From assembly GCA_013140775.1 (NCBI GenBank), contig JABFSA010000060.1, forward strand, positions 1 through 37,519: a stretch of 37,519 nt of DNA, given 5' to 3'. Of the stretch, positions 8,416 to 16,103 are shown in pieces (positions within the stretch are counted from its first letter, which is position 1; the number at the start of each line of letters is the position of its first letter). Under the pieces are notes generated by a model. It was not told where the DNA came from. It ran no database searches and worked only from the letters and a program-made list of their open reading frames with translations. This stretch comes from Acidobacteriota bacterium (GTDB lineage Bacteria; Acidobacteriota; Vicinamibacteria; Vicinamibacterales; UBA2999). A program made the translations under genes and the position numbers.

Positions 8416-9072
8416 ATGCATCCCCAACGCTGGATACTCGTCGCAGCCATTGCGTTTGGAGGCGTCTATTACTGGCTGATTGGCGGATTCGTCGGCATGG
8501 CCAGCGTGCGCACTGAACTTGATGGGACGGTCGTTGCTGCTCCCGCGCAGCCAGGCATGGCTGTGGCCACGTTTGCGGCAGGCTGCTTCTGGTCTACCGA
8601 AGCCTTTCTCGACAAGATTCCAGGAGTCGTCTCGACCACGTCCGGCTACACCGGCGGGCGAGTACCCAATCCCACCTATCGCCAGGTGACGAGCGGTACG
8701 ACGGGGCATACCGAGGCAGTCCACGTCGTCTTCGATCCGGCGGTCGTCAGCTATGAGGCGCTTCTGGATCACTACTGGCACAACGTGGATCCGTTTGTCT
8801 CGCATCGTCAGTTCTGCGACACGGGCGACGACTATCGGCCGGTCATCTTCGTTCACACCGAAGCACAGCGTGCAGCCGCCGAGGCCTCGAAGACTCGAAT
8901 GCGAGATCGCTTCAGCAAAGCGGTGTTGGTTGAGGTGACGGCTGCTGTGCCGTTTTACCGGGCTGAGGAGTACCACCAGGACTTCCACAAGCGGAACTCC
9001 ACGCAGTACAGCATCTACCGGTCAGCGTGTGGCAGAGATCGACGTCTCGCGGAAATCTGGGGCGGTACGTAG
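8416..9072 (+). CDS. msrA: Peptide-methionine (S)-S-oxide reductase with N-terminal anchor
   Basis: 218 residues, ATG start 14 bp after msrB. It reduces the S-epimer of methionine sulfoxide. The catalytic Cys57 lies in AAGCFWS, followed by the family features GYTGG, PTYRQVTSGTTGHTEAVHV, DHYWHNVDP and AEEYHQDFHK. Residues about 6-27 form a hydrophobic segment that should act as an uncleaved anchor or signal, placing the catalytic domain in the periplasm with MsrB. No resolving-cysteine partner or electron donor (for example MsrQ or a DsbD-like protein) is encoded nearby in the window. Confidence 0.95.
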   Translation: MHPQRWILVAAIAFGGVYYWLIGGFVGMASVRTELDGTVVAAPAQPGMAVATFAAGCFWSTEAFLDKIPGVVSTTSGYTGGRVPNPTYRQVTSGTTGHTEAVHVVFDPAVVSYEALLDHYWHNVDPFVSHRQFCDTGDDYRPVIFVHTEAQRAAAEASKTRMRDRFSKAVLVEVTAAVPFYRAEEYHQDFHKRNSTQYSIYRSACGRDRRLAEIWGGT

Positions 9073-9073
9073 G

Positions 9074-9601
9074 TCAGCTTGTCTTCAACCTGAAATCCAA
9101 ATCTGGCTCTGCAACAGAGGTGGGCTGCGCGGAGTCGCGCCGCTTGATTTCCTCCAACGCGGCTTCAATCGCACGCCTGACTTTCTTGTGGCGCTTCTTC
9201 ACGTACACGAAGAAGCCGATAGAGAAGGGCAGGACCAGGATCATGCCAGGCCCGGTTGCGAGAGAGAAAAGGCCACCGAAGATCGCAACAACGCCCAGAA
9301 AGTTGTGAGCTGGCAGCAGGATCAGCTCGTTGATGCCGAACTCCGAGACACCGAACTTCCCAGTGCTGTGGTTGTAGCCAGCCGCCCAGTTGCTCTCCTC
9401 GTCACCCCGGGCGCACCAGAACAGCGTCGCACGATCGCCCGTTTTGAAGCCCACCGCTTCGACTTTGTTATCGATGGCCAATGGCGTCCCGCGCAGCGTG
9501 ATGCTGGGATGAGAGCCGGTGCTGCTGATTTCGCCGGTGACCGCCCGGACCTCGATACGCTTCAAACCGACTTCCACGCGTCCAACCGTGTGTGGGTCCA
9601 T
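9074..9601 (-). CDS. Small membrane protein of unknown function
   Basis: 175 residues. The ATG at 9601 is preceded by an AGGAG ribosome binding site (complement of 9609-9613), which supports both the gene and its start. The first ~90 residues are a predicted soluble beta-rich region (IEVRAVTGEIS..., DRATLFWCARGDE). Residues about 100-133 are hydrophobic, giving one or two membrane helices (FLGVVAIFGGLF and PGMILVLPFSIGFFVYV), and the C-terminal ~40 residues are a charged helix (KKRHKKVRRAIEAALEEIKRR). I do not recognise the family. It is convergent with msrA, with a 1 bp gap between stops. Confidence 0.7.
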   Translation of the reverse strand: MDPHTVGRVEVGLKRIEVRAVTGEISSTGSHPSITLRGTPLAIDNKVEAVGFKTGDRATLFWCARGDEESNWAAGYNHSTGKFGVSEFGINELILLPAHNFLGVVAIFGGLFSLATGPGMILVLPFSIGFFVYVKKRHKKVRRAIEAALEEIKRRDSAQPTSVAEPDLDFRLKTS

Positions 9602-9669
9602 GCGGCGGCTCCTGCTGTGTGAAGGACGGCGGATGTTACCACCCCCTGGCCGGAAAGGGGGGCCGAGGG

Positions 9670-10695
9670 CTATCCGCCCCGCGTGTGCATCTCGAGATGG
9701 GGATCGCGGCGCAGGGTGTCGATCGGAATCAGCGGTGAGCGATCGCGCGAGGCGAGCCGTGCCTCGGCGCCTCGATCGCGCCGGCTCTCCCAGGCGCGAG
9801 TGATGATGGCCGCGATCTCATCCGGCGTCTCGCCAGCTCGCAGTGGACCGCGGAGATCGATCCCACGTGACGCGTACAGGCACAGGTACCACATGCCATC
9901 AGCTGTGAGGCGACTCCGATCGCAGTCCTGGCAGAACGGCTCGGTGGTGGAAGAGATGATGCCGAACACCGTACCGTCCGAAAGGCGATAGCGATCCGCG
10001 GGCGCGGATGACACTTCCTCGACTGGCTCGAGGGTGCCGTAGCGCTCCGTCAGCCTCGCGAGCATGTCCGCTCTGGACATCACGCGATCCATTGACCAGT
10101 GCGTCGCACCGCCGACGTCCATGTACTCGATGAAGCGGACCTCGGCGCCGTAACGCTTTCCGAACTCGATCAAGTCAGCCAGTTCGTCGTCATTCGTCCC
10201 GCGGATTACGACGGAGTCAATCTTCAAGCCCGGGAAGAGCGGTGCGGCCGCTTCGATGCCCTCGAAGACCCGGTGCAGATCGCGCGATCGGGTGAGTTCG
10301 AGGAATCGGTCCGGCTGGAGCGTGTCGAGGCTCACCGTCAGACGATGCAGTCCGGCGTTGGAGAGCGCGGACGCGTGTTCGGCCAGAAGGATGCCGTTTG
10401 TCGTCATCGCCAGATCGCGAATGGCCGGCCTCGCAGCAAGGCGCTCGACGAGCGCCGGCAGATCGCGACGAAGCAGCGGTTCTCCGCCGGTGAGCCGCAC
10501 CTTGTCTACACCGAGCGCGAGGAACCCATCGACCAGGCGTTCGATCTCCTCGAACTGCAGAATGTCTTCACGCGGCAACCACACGTACTCGGGCTCCGGC
10601 ATACAGTAGCTGCAGCGGAGGTTGCAGCGATCTGTGACAGAGAGGCGCAAATTGCGCAATGGCCGCTGGAACTGGTCGAGGAGCACTACAGACAT
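9670..10695 (-). CDS. moaA: GTP 3',8-cyclase (molybdenum cofactor biosynthesis protein A)
   Basis: 341 residues from ATG 10695; an upstream TTG at 10701 is possible but adds only two residues. This radical-SAM enzyme converts GTP to 3',8-cyclo-7,8-dihydro-GTP, the first step of molybdopterin synthesis. The SAM-binding 4Fe-4S cluster is held by Cys24, Cys28 and Cys31 (RCNLRCSYC). The second, GTP-binding cluster uses FCQDC and a third Cys in WYLCLYA, with RLTADG between them. VRLTGGEPLLRRDL is also characteristic. The C-terminus ends in RGG, matching the conserved GG tail needed for activity. No other moa or moe genes are in the window. It is divergent from surE with only 32 bp between start codons. 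Confidence 0.95.
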   Translation of the reverse strand: MSVVLLDQFQRPLRNLRLSVTDRCNLRCSYCMPEPEYVWLPREDILQFEEIERLVDGFLALGVDKVRLTGGEPLLRRDLPALVERLAARPAIRDLAMTTNGILLAEHASALSNAGLHRLTVSLDTLQPDRFLELTRSRDLHRVFEGIEAAAPLFPGLKIDSVVIRGTNDDELADLIEFGKRYGAEVRFIEYMDVGGATHWSMDRVMSRADMLARLTERYGTLEPVEEVSSAPADRYRLSDGTVFGIISSTTEPFCQDCDRSRLTADGMWYLCLYASRGIDLRGPLRAGETPDEIAAIITRAWESRRDRGAEARLASRDRSPLIPIDTLRRDPHLEMHTRGG

Positions 10696-10711
10696 TATCA
10701 ACCTGAACAGC

Positions 10712-10717
10712 TAACAT
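10712..10717 (+). promoter_or_regulatory. Putative -10 box TAACAT for surE
   Basis: TAACAT lies ten bases before the surE ATG. It is inside the 32 bp that separate the divergent surE and moaA starts, where there is little room for a leader on either side. No clear -35 box was found; it would overlap the moaA start region. Confidence 0.3.
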
Positions 10718-10727
10718 CAGTAGTTCG

Positions 10728-11489
10728 ATGCCTCACATTCTCGTGACCAATGACGACGGCGTACACTCTGAGGGGATTCAGGCGCTGGCCGATGCTGCCA
10801 GGCCTTTTGGCGAAGTGACAATCGTCGCTCCAGCCCAGGAAGCCAGCGCGATCGGACACGCCTTGACGCTGCGCCGGCCGTTGCGTCTCGAAACGCTGCG
10901 ACCGGGCGTCTTCTCGGTTGACGGGACACCGACCGACTGCGTGAACGTCGGCATCATCCACGTCCTGCGGGCCAAGCCGGATCTCATCATCTCGGGAATC
11001 AACAAGGGATGGAATCTCGGAGACGACGTGACGTACTCCGGGACAGTGTCTGGCGCGCTAGAGGGGGCGCTGCTCGGGATACCCAGCATCGCGTTTTCGA
11101 CTCAGCGAAAGGGTAGTCACCCGTTTGAGTTCGCCACGGCGGCAACGGCGGCTTCAGCCCTGATAGATGCCGTGCTGAGCCGGGGCATGCCGAAGTTCAC
11201 GCTCCTGAACGTGAACGTGCCGCACGGTGGAAACAAGGGCTTCCGCGTCACGGTGCAGGCGAGGCGGAATCACATCACCGTCGTGAGCGAGCGCATCGAC
11301 CCGCGGAACCAGGCGTACTACTGGATCGAAGAAGGGGAGAACGACTGGGAGCCGCACGACCGATCCGACTACCAGGCGGTCCGCGACGGCTACATTTCGA
11401 TTACGCCGCTGCAGCCCGACATGACGGCGCACGACGCCCTTCGCTACGTCGAGGACCTCCCGTTGGTCGGCTTGGCTGAAGTACGCTAA
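10728..11489 (+). CDS. surE: 5'/3'-nucleotidase SurE
   Basis: 253 residues. SurE is a metal-dependent phosphatase acting on nucleoside monophosphates, linked to stationary-phase survival. The N-terminus ILVTNDDG (Asp9, Asp10) provides metal ligands. VAPAQEASAIGHALTL, VDGTPTDCVNVG and SGINKGWNLGDDVTYSGTVSGA are the conserved active-site segments, the last also containing the metal-binding Asn and the phosphate-binding Ser. Length matches the family. The protein should be cytoplasmic. The tRNA-Pro gene lies 14 bp past its stop, so read-through into the tRNA is plausible. Confidence 0.95.
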   Translation: MPHILVTNDDGVHSEGIQALADAARPFGEVTIVAPAQEASAIGHALTLRRPLRLETLRPGVFSVDGTPTDCVNVGIIHVLRAKPDLIISGINKGWNLGDDVTYSGTVSGALEGALLGIPSIAFSTQRKGSHPFEFATAATAASALIDAVLSRGMPKFTLLNVNVPHGGNKGFRVTVQARRNHITVVSERIDPRNQAYYWIEEGENDWEPHDRSDYQAVRDGYISITPLQPDMTAHDALRYVEDLPLVGLAEVR

Positions 11490-11503
11490 GCTGGCTTGTT
11501 CGT

Positions 11504-11580
<77 letters not shown>

Positions 11581-11595
11581 TCACATCGACGAAAA

Positions 11596-11618
11596 GCCTG
11601 CGGCAACGCAGGCTTTTT
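11596..11618 (+). terminator. Rho-independent terminator after tRNA-Pro
   Basis: A 7 bp GC-rich stem (GCCTGCG/CGCAGGC) with a GCAA loop, followed by five T and preceded by AAAA. It ends the surE/tRNA-Pro transcript. Confidence 0.8.
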
Positions 11619-11874
11619 GCTTGTACGGCGGGGAGTTCGAACGCTCGGTTCCCGAGTGGCCCGTTGCCTCGAACCGGGCCAGCCTCCACTCCTCTCGACA
11701 TTCTCTCGACAATTCGCGTCCCTGGCACCGCGGCCGTCGGGAATTTGTGTGCCGCCGCGATACTGTTTCACAGTCGATGGGTTCCTCGATGGCAAGTTGG
11801 CGAGACCATCATCCACATCGGTCGCCACTAGCCCGTCAGGCGGGACGTATCTGGTTCGCCGCCCGTCTCGCCCT

Positions 11875-11880
11875 TATACT
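11875..11880 (+). promoter_or_regulatory. Putative -10 box TATACT for the Ser/Thr kinase gene
   Basis: TATACT lies eight bases before the TTG start at 11889, with no Shine-Dalgarno sequence between. Transcription would begin almost at the start codon. A -35 region 17 bp upstream (around 11852) is weak. Confidence 0.4.
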
Positions 11881-11888
11881 TCAACGGT

Positions 11889-14555
11889 TTGGCCCTCGCT
11901 CCCGGTACTCGACTCGGCGTCTACGAGATCACCGCCAAGATCGGCGAAGGCGGCATGGGCGCGGTCTATCGGGCCACCGATACCAGCCTCGGTCGGCAGG
12001 TCGCGATCAAAGTCCTGCCCGAGGTGTTCGCCCAGGATGCCGAACGACTCGCCCGGTTCGAGCGTGAAGCCAAGACCCTCGCGTCGCTGAACCATCCCAA
12101 CATCGCCGCGATCTACGCCATCGAGAAATCGACCGGGCAGCACGCGCTCGTGATGGAACTCGTCGAGGGCGACGATTTCTCGCAGCGCATCGCGCGCGGC
12201 GCGATCCCGATCGATGAAGCTCTCCCGATCGCGAAGCAGATCGCCGACGCGCTCGAAGCGGCGCACGAGCAGGGGATCATCCACCGCGATCTCAAGCCCG
12301 CGAACATCAAGGTGCGGAGCGACGGCGCGGTGAAGGTGCTCGATTTTGGACTGGCGAAAGCGATGGAGCCAGTCGGCGTGATGGCGGTGAGTAACTCGAT
12401 GGCGCCCACGATCACGACGCCCGCGATGATGACGGGCGTCGGGATGATTCTCGGCACGGCGGCGTACATGTCACCCGAGCAAGCCCGTGGGAAGACGGTC
12501 GATAGGCGTGCCGACATCTGGGCGTTCGGCACCGTGCTGTTCGAGATGTTGACCGGGCTGCGAGCGTTTGGTGGCGAAGATGTCGCGGAGACGCTGGCGA
12601 ACGTCATCAACAAGGAGCCTGCGTGGGACGCCCTGCCGACGGCGACACCGACGCATATCCGCCAGACGCTGCGCCTGTGCCTCCGGAAGCCGCTACGAGA
12701 GCGCGTCCCTGACATCGGTGCCGTGCGCCTCGCGCTGGAGGGCGCGTTCGAGACGGCCACGCCGCAGACGACCGTGCCCGTTACCTCATCGTCGCCACGC
12801 GGACGGCTGGCCTGGGTGGCGTTCGCTGCCGCGGTGCTCGTGGCTGCCGCGCTCACTATTCCCACTTTGCGTCATCTGCGCGAGACACGGCCACCCGAGA
12901 CGCGCACCGAGATCGTCACTCCCGCCAATGCCGATCCCATCTCGTTCGCCCTTTCGCCCGACGGCCGGCAGATCGTCTTCGTGGCCTCCGGTGATGGAGC
13001 CTCACGCCTGTGGCTGCGATCCCTGGCGTCCACCACTGCGCAGCCCTTGGCCGGCACCGACGGCGCGGCCTCTCCCTTTTGGTCGCCCGACAGCCGTTCG
13101 GTGGGCTTCTTCGCGGATGGCAGTCTGAAACGGCTCGACATCGGCGGCGGCGCGCCGGTAGCACTAGCAACAGTGTTCGGAGCAGCGCGTGGCGGCAGCT
13201 GGAACGCAGACGGCGTCATCCTCTTTGCCGCGGGCACAGGAGTCCCGCTGTTCCGCGTGTCCGCCTCCGGAGGTGCGGCGGCGGCGGTCACAAAGCTGGA
13301 GAACCAGGGGAGCCACCGGTTTCCGCAGTTCCTGCCGGGCGGGCGGCAGTTCCTGTTCTACGCGCAGGGCACGCCGGACACGGCGGGGATTTACCTGGGC
13401 GCGCTGGACGCGCCGGACACGAAACGGCTGACGGTGGCGGATGCGGCCGGGGGCTACGATCCCGCAGGGTGGTTGTTGTTTATCCGTGGAGGCACATTGC
13501 TGGCGCAGCGTCTGGACCTGACGCGGCAGGAACTGACCGGGGATCCGGTGACGGTGGCCGATCTGGTGACCTTCGACAGCGGCAATAATGCCAGTGCGGT
13601 GTCCGTCTCGGCCGCGGGACTGGTGGCCTACCGTTCCGGTGGGGCCAATCGGCGTCAACTGACGTGGTTCGACCGATCCGGCAGGGCGCTGGGCGCGTGG
13701 GGCACGCCGGATGGAGACGATCTCCAGACCCCCAGCCTTTCACCCGATGGCCGGCGCGCGGCCGTGCAACGCGCCGTACAACGCAACACGGACATCTGGC
13801 TGCTGGACGGCGCCCGCACGAGCCGGTTCACGTTTGATGCGGCCTTGGACCTCTGGCCCATCTGGTCCTCCGACGGCAGCCGGATCGTGCTCGCATCGAC
13901 GCGGAAGGGGCAGACCAATCTCTATCAGAAGCCCTCGAGCGGCGCGGGAGCGGAGGCGCTGCTTGTGGAGTCCCCGCAAATCACGGTTGCCAGCGACTGG
14001 TCGGCAGACGGCCGGTTCCTGCTCTACTTCAGCATCGACCCGCGTTCGGCTGGTGACCTCTGGGTGCTGCCGACCGAGGGGACCCGCACGCCCCGGCTGT
14101 TCCTGAAGACCGACTTCATGGAACGTTGGGGCCAGTTTTCGCCCGACGGCCGCTGGGTGGCGTACGAGTCGAACGAATCGGGGCGCGATGAGATCTACAT
14201 CCGACCCTTTACGGCAACTGCGGCGTCGGGAGCCGGAGCCAATCCCGCGGCCGGGCAGTGGCAGGTGTCCACGGCGGGCGGCATCCATCCGCGGTGGCGG
14301 GCCGACGGCCGGGAACTGTATTACCTCGGGCCGGCGGGCGAGATGATGGCCGCGCCGATCGTGGCCACGGCCACCACGATGGAGCCGGGAGCGCCGGTGG
14401 CGCTGTTCCCCACGCGGATATACGGCGGCGGCGTGGAGAATGCCCGGGGCCGGCAGTACGACGTCGCGCGCGACGGCCGCTTCCTGATCAACGTGGAGCT
14501 GCCTGGCGACGCTGCACCCGTCACGTTGATTCAGAACTGGAATCCAGGGAACTGA
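11889..14555 (+). CDS. Receptor-like Ser/Thr protein kinase with PD40/TolB-type propeller
   Basis: 888 residues, TTG start. The kinase domain (about 12-285) is complete: glycine loop IGEGGMG (18-24), ATP-binding Lys41, HRD with catalytic Asp134, DFG with Asp152, and SPEQARG in the activation segment. One membrane helix (about 307-326) separates it from a C-terminal beta-propeller of PD40 repeats, with SPDGRQIVF, SPDSRSVGFF, SPDGRWVAYES and a closing ARDGRFLINV. The kinase should be cytoplasmic and the propeller periplasmic, sensing an unknown ligand. Such kinases are strongly expanded in acidobacteria. A degenerate toxin gene begins 5 bp after the stop. It lies inside the candidate island, and the last 36 codons of a related kinase survive at 15993-16103. 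Confidence 0.93.
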   Translation: MALAPGTRLGVYEITAKIGEGGMGAVYRATDTSLGRQVAIKVLPEVFAQDAERLARFEREAKTLASLNHPNIAAIYAIEKSTGQHALVMELVEGDDFSQRIARGAIPIDEALPIAKQIADALEAAHEQGIIHRDLKPANIKVRSDGAVKVLDFGLAKAMEPVGVMAVSNSMAPTITTPAMMTGVGMILGTAAYMSPEQARGKTVDRRADIWAFGTVLFEMLTGLRAFGGEDVAETLANVINKEPAWDALPTATPTHIRQTLRLCLRKPLRERVPDIGAVRLALEGAFETATPQTTVPVTSSSPRGRLAWVAFAAAVLVAAALTIPTLRHLRETRPPETRTEIVTPANADPISFALSPDGRQIVFVASGDGASRLWLRSLASTTAQPLAGTDGAASPFWSPDSRSVGFFADGSLKRLDIGGGAPVALATVFGAARGGSWNADGVILFAAGTGVPLFRVSASGGAAAAVTKLENQGSHRFPQFLPGGRQFLFYAQGTPDTAGIYLGALDAPDTKRLTVADAAGGYDPAGWLLFIRGGTLLAQRLDLTRQELTGDPVTVADLVTFDSGNNASAVSVSAAGLVAYRSGGANRRQLTWFDRSGRALGAWGTPDGDDLQTPSLSPDGRRAAVQRAVQRNTDIWLLDGARTSRFTFDAALDLWPIWSSDGSRIVLASTRKGQTNLYQKPSSGAGAEALLVESPQITVASDWSADGRFLLYFSIDPRSAGDLWVLPTEGTRTPRLFLKTDFMERWGQFSPDGRWVAYESNESGRDEIYIRPFTATAASGAGANPAAGQWQVSTAGGIHPRWRADGRELYYLGPAGEMMAAPIVATATTMEPGAPVALFPTRIYGGGVENARGRQYDVARDGRFLINVELPGDAAPVTLIQNWNPGN

Positions 14556-14560
14556 CGCTC

Positions 14561-14817
14561 GTGCCCGATTCGTTCTCGCAACTGACTTTTCGGCTCCACG
14601 CAACCCAGCGTCTGTTCGAGCGCGGAATATCCATCGACGATGTCCGTCATGTGGTCGAGGGCGGCAACGTCGTTGAAGATTACCCCGACGATCAACCCTA
14701 TCCGAGCCGCTTGCTACTCGGCTGGTGTCAGGGCCCGTACACGTCGTCTGTGAGCACAACTCAGGGGAGCGAGAGATAATCATCGTCACGGTCTACGAGC
14801 CAGACCCTCAGAAGTGA
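14561..14817 (+). pseudogene. DUF4258-type toxin gene, frameshifted
   Basis: GTG start 5 bp after the kinase stop. The first 58 codons read as a DUF4258 protein: FRLHATQRLFERGISIDDV, then VVEDYPDDQPYPSRLLLGW. At about 14734-14737 one base appears to be missing: the frame then runs to TAA at 14777-14779 as unrelated sequence, while the shifted frame continues as VHVVCEHNSGEREIIIV and YEPDPQK to TGA 14815-14817, exactly the expected family C-terminus. The restored stop overlaps the GTG reading into the antitoxin by four bases. DUF4258 proteins next to YgiT-type zinc-finger proteins are type II toxin-antitoxin candidates. The toxin is presumably inactive unless this is a sequence error. Confidence 0.7.
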
Positions 14818-14843
14818 GACAGTACATTCGCCCGGAGACGAGC

Positions 14844-15071
14844 ATGATGTGCGTGATCTGCAAGCAGGACGAGGTCCGGTTGGGAAAGGCGACGGTCGTC
14901 TTCGAACGCGCTGGGACCACGGTGGTGATTAAGGGCGTCCCCGCGAGGATTTGCGCCAACTTCGGCGAAGAGTACGTCGGCGAACTCGTCACCGGAGAAC
15001 TGCTCCAGACGGCCAATGCTGCCGCAGTCGCCGGTGTCCAGATCGAAGTTCGAGAATACGTCGCCGCGTAA
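14844..15071 (+). CDS. YgiT-type zinc-finger antitoxin missing one zinc-ligand Cys
   Basis: 75 residues from ATG 14844 (ATG 14847 is also possible); GGAG at 14834-14837 supports either. A GTG at 14814 would extend it into the toxin overlap. The family has an N-terminal CxxC (here MMCVICKQD), the strand ATVVFERAGTTVVIKGVPA, a second CxxC with GEEYV, and a C-terminal helix plus strand ending in VQIEVREYVA. In the second pair the last Cys is Phe (CANF for CxxC; TTC for TGC would be one base change), so zinc binding is probably impaired. YgiT/MqsA-type proteins act as antitoxins and autoregulators. Its partner toxin upstream is frameshifted, so the module looks decayed. Confidence 0.75.
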   Translation: MMCVICKQDEVRLGKATVVFERAGTTVVIKGVPARICANFGEEYVGELVTGELLQTANAAAVAGVQIEVREYVAA

Positions 15072-15430
15072 CGTCCGACCCCGAGGCGAAGAAGTCGCTT
15101 CGCGGCGGATTAGTCCCCGTACGTCGGCAAGGGTTTAGGAATCGACCGCCAGCATAGCAGGGGACACGCCAGAGCGACGACCATACCTACCGAACGGTCG
15201 TTGTACGCGGCCCCAGAAACCGTCGCGAAGGTGATGGTGACACGGCGCTCGCCGTGCTCAAGGCTCGTCGCTGCGCTCCGCCCCGAATGCGTGGGCTCAC
15301 GGCCCTGACCACGGCTCCGCGTCGCGTTCACGGCATCGACCGCCGGTTGACGCAGGGCCGGCCCGCCACACGAGCTCTAGCAATACACGCGTTCTGGCGC
15401 CGGCGTAGGCCCGCTGCTAGAATCGTGGGC
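15072..15430. other. Non-coding stretch between the two toxin-antitoxin modules
   Basis: No convincing gene on either strand. It contains a hairpin around 15086-15105 (GCGAAG...CTTCGC) and a segment with GTCGGCAAG (15124-15132) that also occurs at 16129-16137, followed in both places by a short G-run region. These may be remnants of a dispersed element. The 3' end carries the promoter-like TAGAAT of the next gene. Confidence 0.4.
15418..15423 (+). promoter_or_regulatory. Putative -10 box TAGAAT for the antitoxin gene
   Basis: TAGAAT is seven bases before the ATG at 15431 with no Shine-Dalgarno sequence between, consistent with a leaderless mRNA for the antitoxin-toxin pair. No good -35 box at the usual distance. 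Confidence 0.4.
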
Positions 15431-15658
15431 ATGGCGCACGCAGCCCGAATCGTGACGTGGAACGGCAAGGACCTTCCGGCGGAGATGCGGGAACTGCCGG
15501 CAGGTCGGTATGTCGTCGAGTCCGTCGACCTCGAAGCGCCGTCTCTTTCCGCTGAGGAGGATGCGGGTATCGAAGCGGCTCTGGAGTCATACCGGCAGGG
15601 GCGCATCGTGGACGCCAAACGCGCTCGCGAGATCATCGACGCGACCCTCGGGCGGTGA
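15431..15658 (+). CDS. Type II antitoxin, partner of a ParE-like toxin
   Basis: 75 residues from ATG 15431, chosen because the -10-like TAGAAT is just upstream and the protein then starts like its relatives (IVTWNGKDLPAEMRELPAGRYVV). This N-terminal beta-type segment with WNGKDLP, a middle E-rich stretch and a C-terminal helix are seen in short antitoxins encoded before ParE/RelE toxins. The C-terminal helix (about 50-73) probably wraps the toxin. The stop TGA overlaps the toxin GTG as GTGA, the classic coupling of antitoxin and toxin. Family name is uncertain; the role rests mainly on gene order and overlap. Confidence 0.7.
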   Translation: MAHAARIVTWNGKDLPAEMRELPAGRYVVESVDLEAPSLSAEEDAGIEAALESYRQGRIVDAKRAREIIDATLGR

Positions 15659-15940
15659 ACATCACCTACGCCGAAGAAGCGATCGCGGACATCCTCGACG
15701 CGATCGCCTACCTCGCCGAACGGAACCCGACCGCCGCCTCACATCTGGATGCTGACCTCGCCGCATGCATCGAGCACCTGGCGGCCGGCGAGTTCGAAGG
15801 TCCCCTCTCACGCCTCCGCTCCGGCTCCTTCGTGCGGAGTTGGCCCGTTCCGCCGTTCCGGATCTACTACCAGCGCCAACCCGGGCGAGTTGCTGATTCT
15901 GCGCGTCTACCACCAGACCCGCCGTCCAATCGTACGGTAA
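15655..15940 (+). pseudogene. ParE/RelE-type toxin gene, frameshifted
   Basis: GTG start overlapping the antitoxin stop by four bases. The first ~75 codons are ParE-like: ITYAEEAIADILDAIAYLAE, then LRSGSFVRSWPVPPFRIYYQR. Around 15880-15882 one extra C in CCCGGG throws the frame; the +1 frame restores the expected family end PGELLILRVYHQTRRPIVR with a stop at 15938-15940. In the original frame translation would run on to 16074 as unrelated sequence. ParE toxins poison DNA gyrase and RelE relatives cut mRNA; the last strands are needed for activity, so this copy is probably dead unless the extra C is a sequence error. Confidence 0.75.
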
Positions 15941-15992
15941 TCGCGGGGCCGAAGACGCCCTGGGCGACAAGAGTGCGGGTGTCTATCTGTAG

Positions 15993-16103
15993 CAGTTCGA
16001 CGTCGCGCCCAACGGCCGCTTCTTGGTCAACGTCAACACCGCCGACTCGTTTGCCGCGCCGATCACGCCGCTGATGAATTGGCAGCCTGGCGCGAAGAAG
16101 TAG
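15993..16103 (+). pseudogene. Relic of a PD40-type Ser/Thr kinase C-terminus
   Basis: 36 codons reading QFDVAPNGRFLVNVN...PITPLMNWQPGAKK and a TAG stop. This is the characteristic last piece of kinases of the type at 11889-14555, whose own end is YDVARDGRFLINV...VTLIQNWNPGN. An in-frame TAG at 15990-15992 lies directly before it, and nothing upstream continues the kinase, so only the 3' end of a second kinase gene remains, next to the broken toxin gene. Confidence 0.7.

Noticed and set aside
11630..11690. Possible second tRNA or tRNA fragment behind tRNA-Pro (GGAGTTCGAACGC)
   Set aside because: Only a T-loop-like string is present; no acceptor or anticodon stem could be folded.
12870..14560. 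Repeats in the second half of the kinase gene as a CRISPR or DNA repeat array
   Set aside because: The periodicity comes from protein-level PD40 propeller repeats (SPDGR-type); DNA copies are divergent and there are no spacers. No CRISPR array was seen anywhere in the window.
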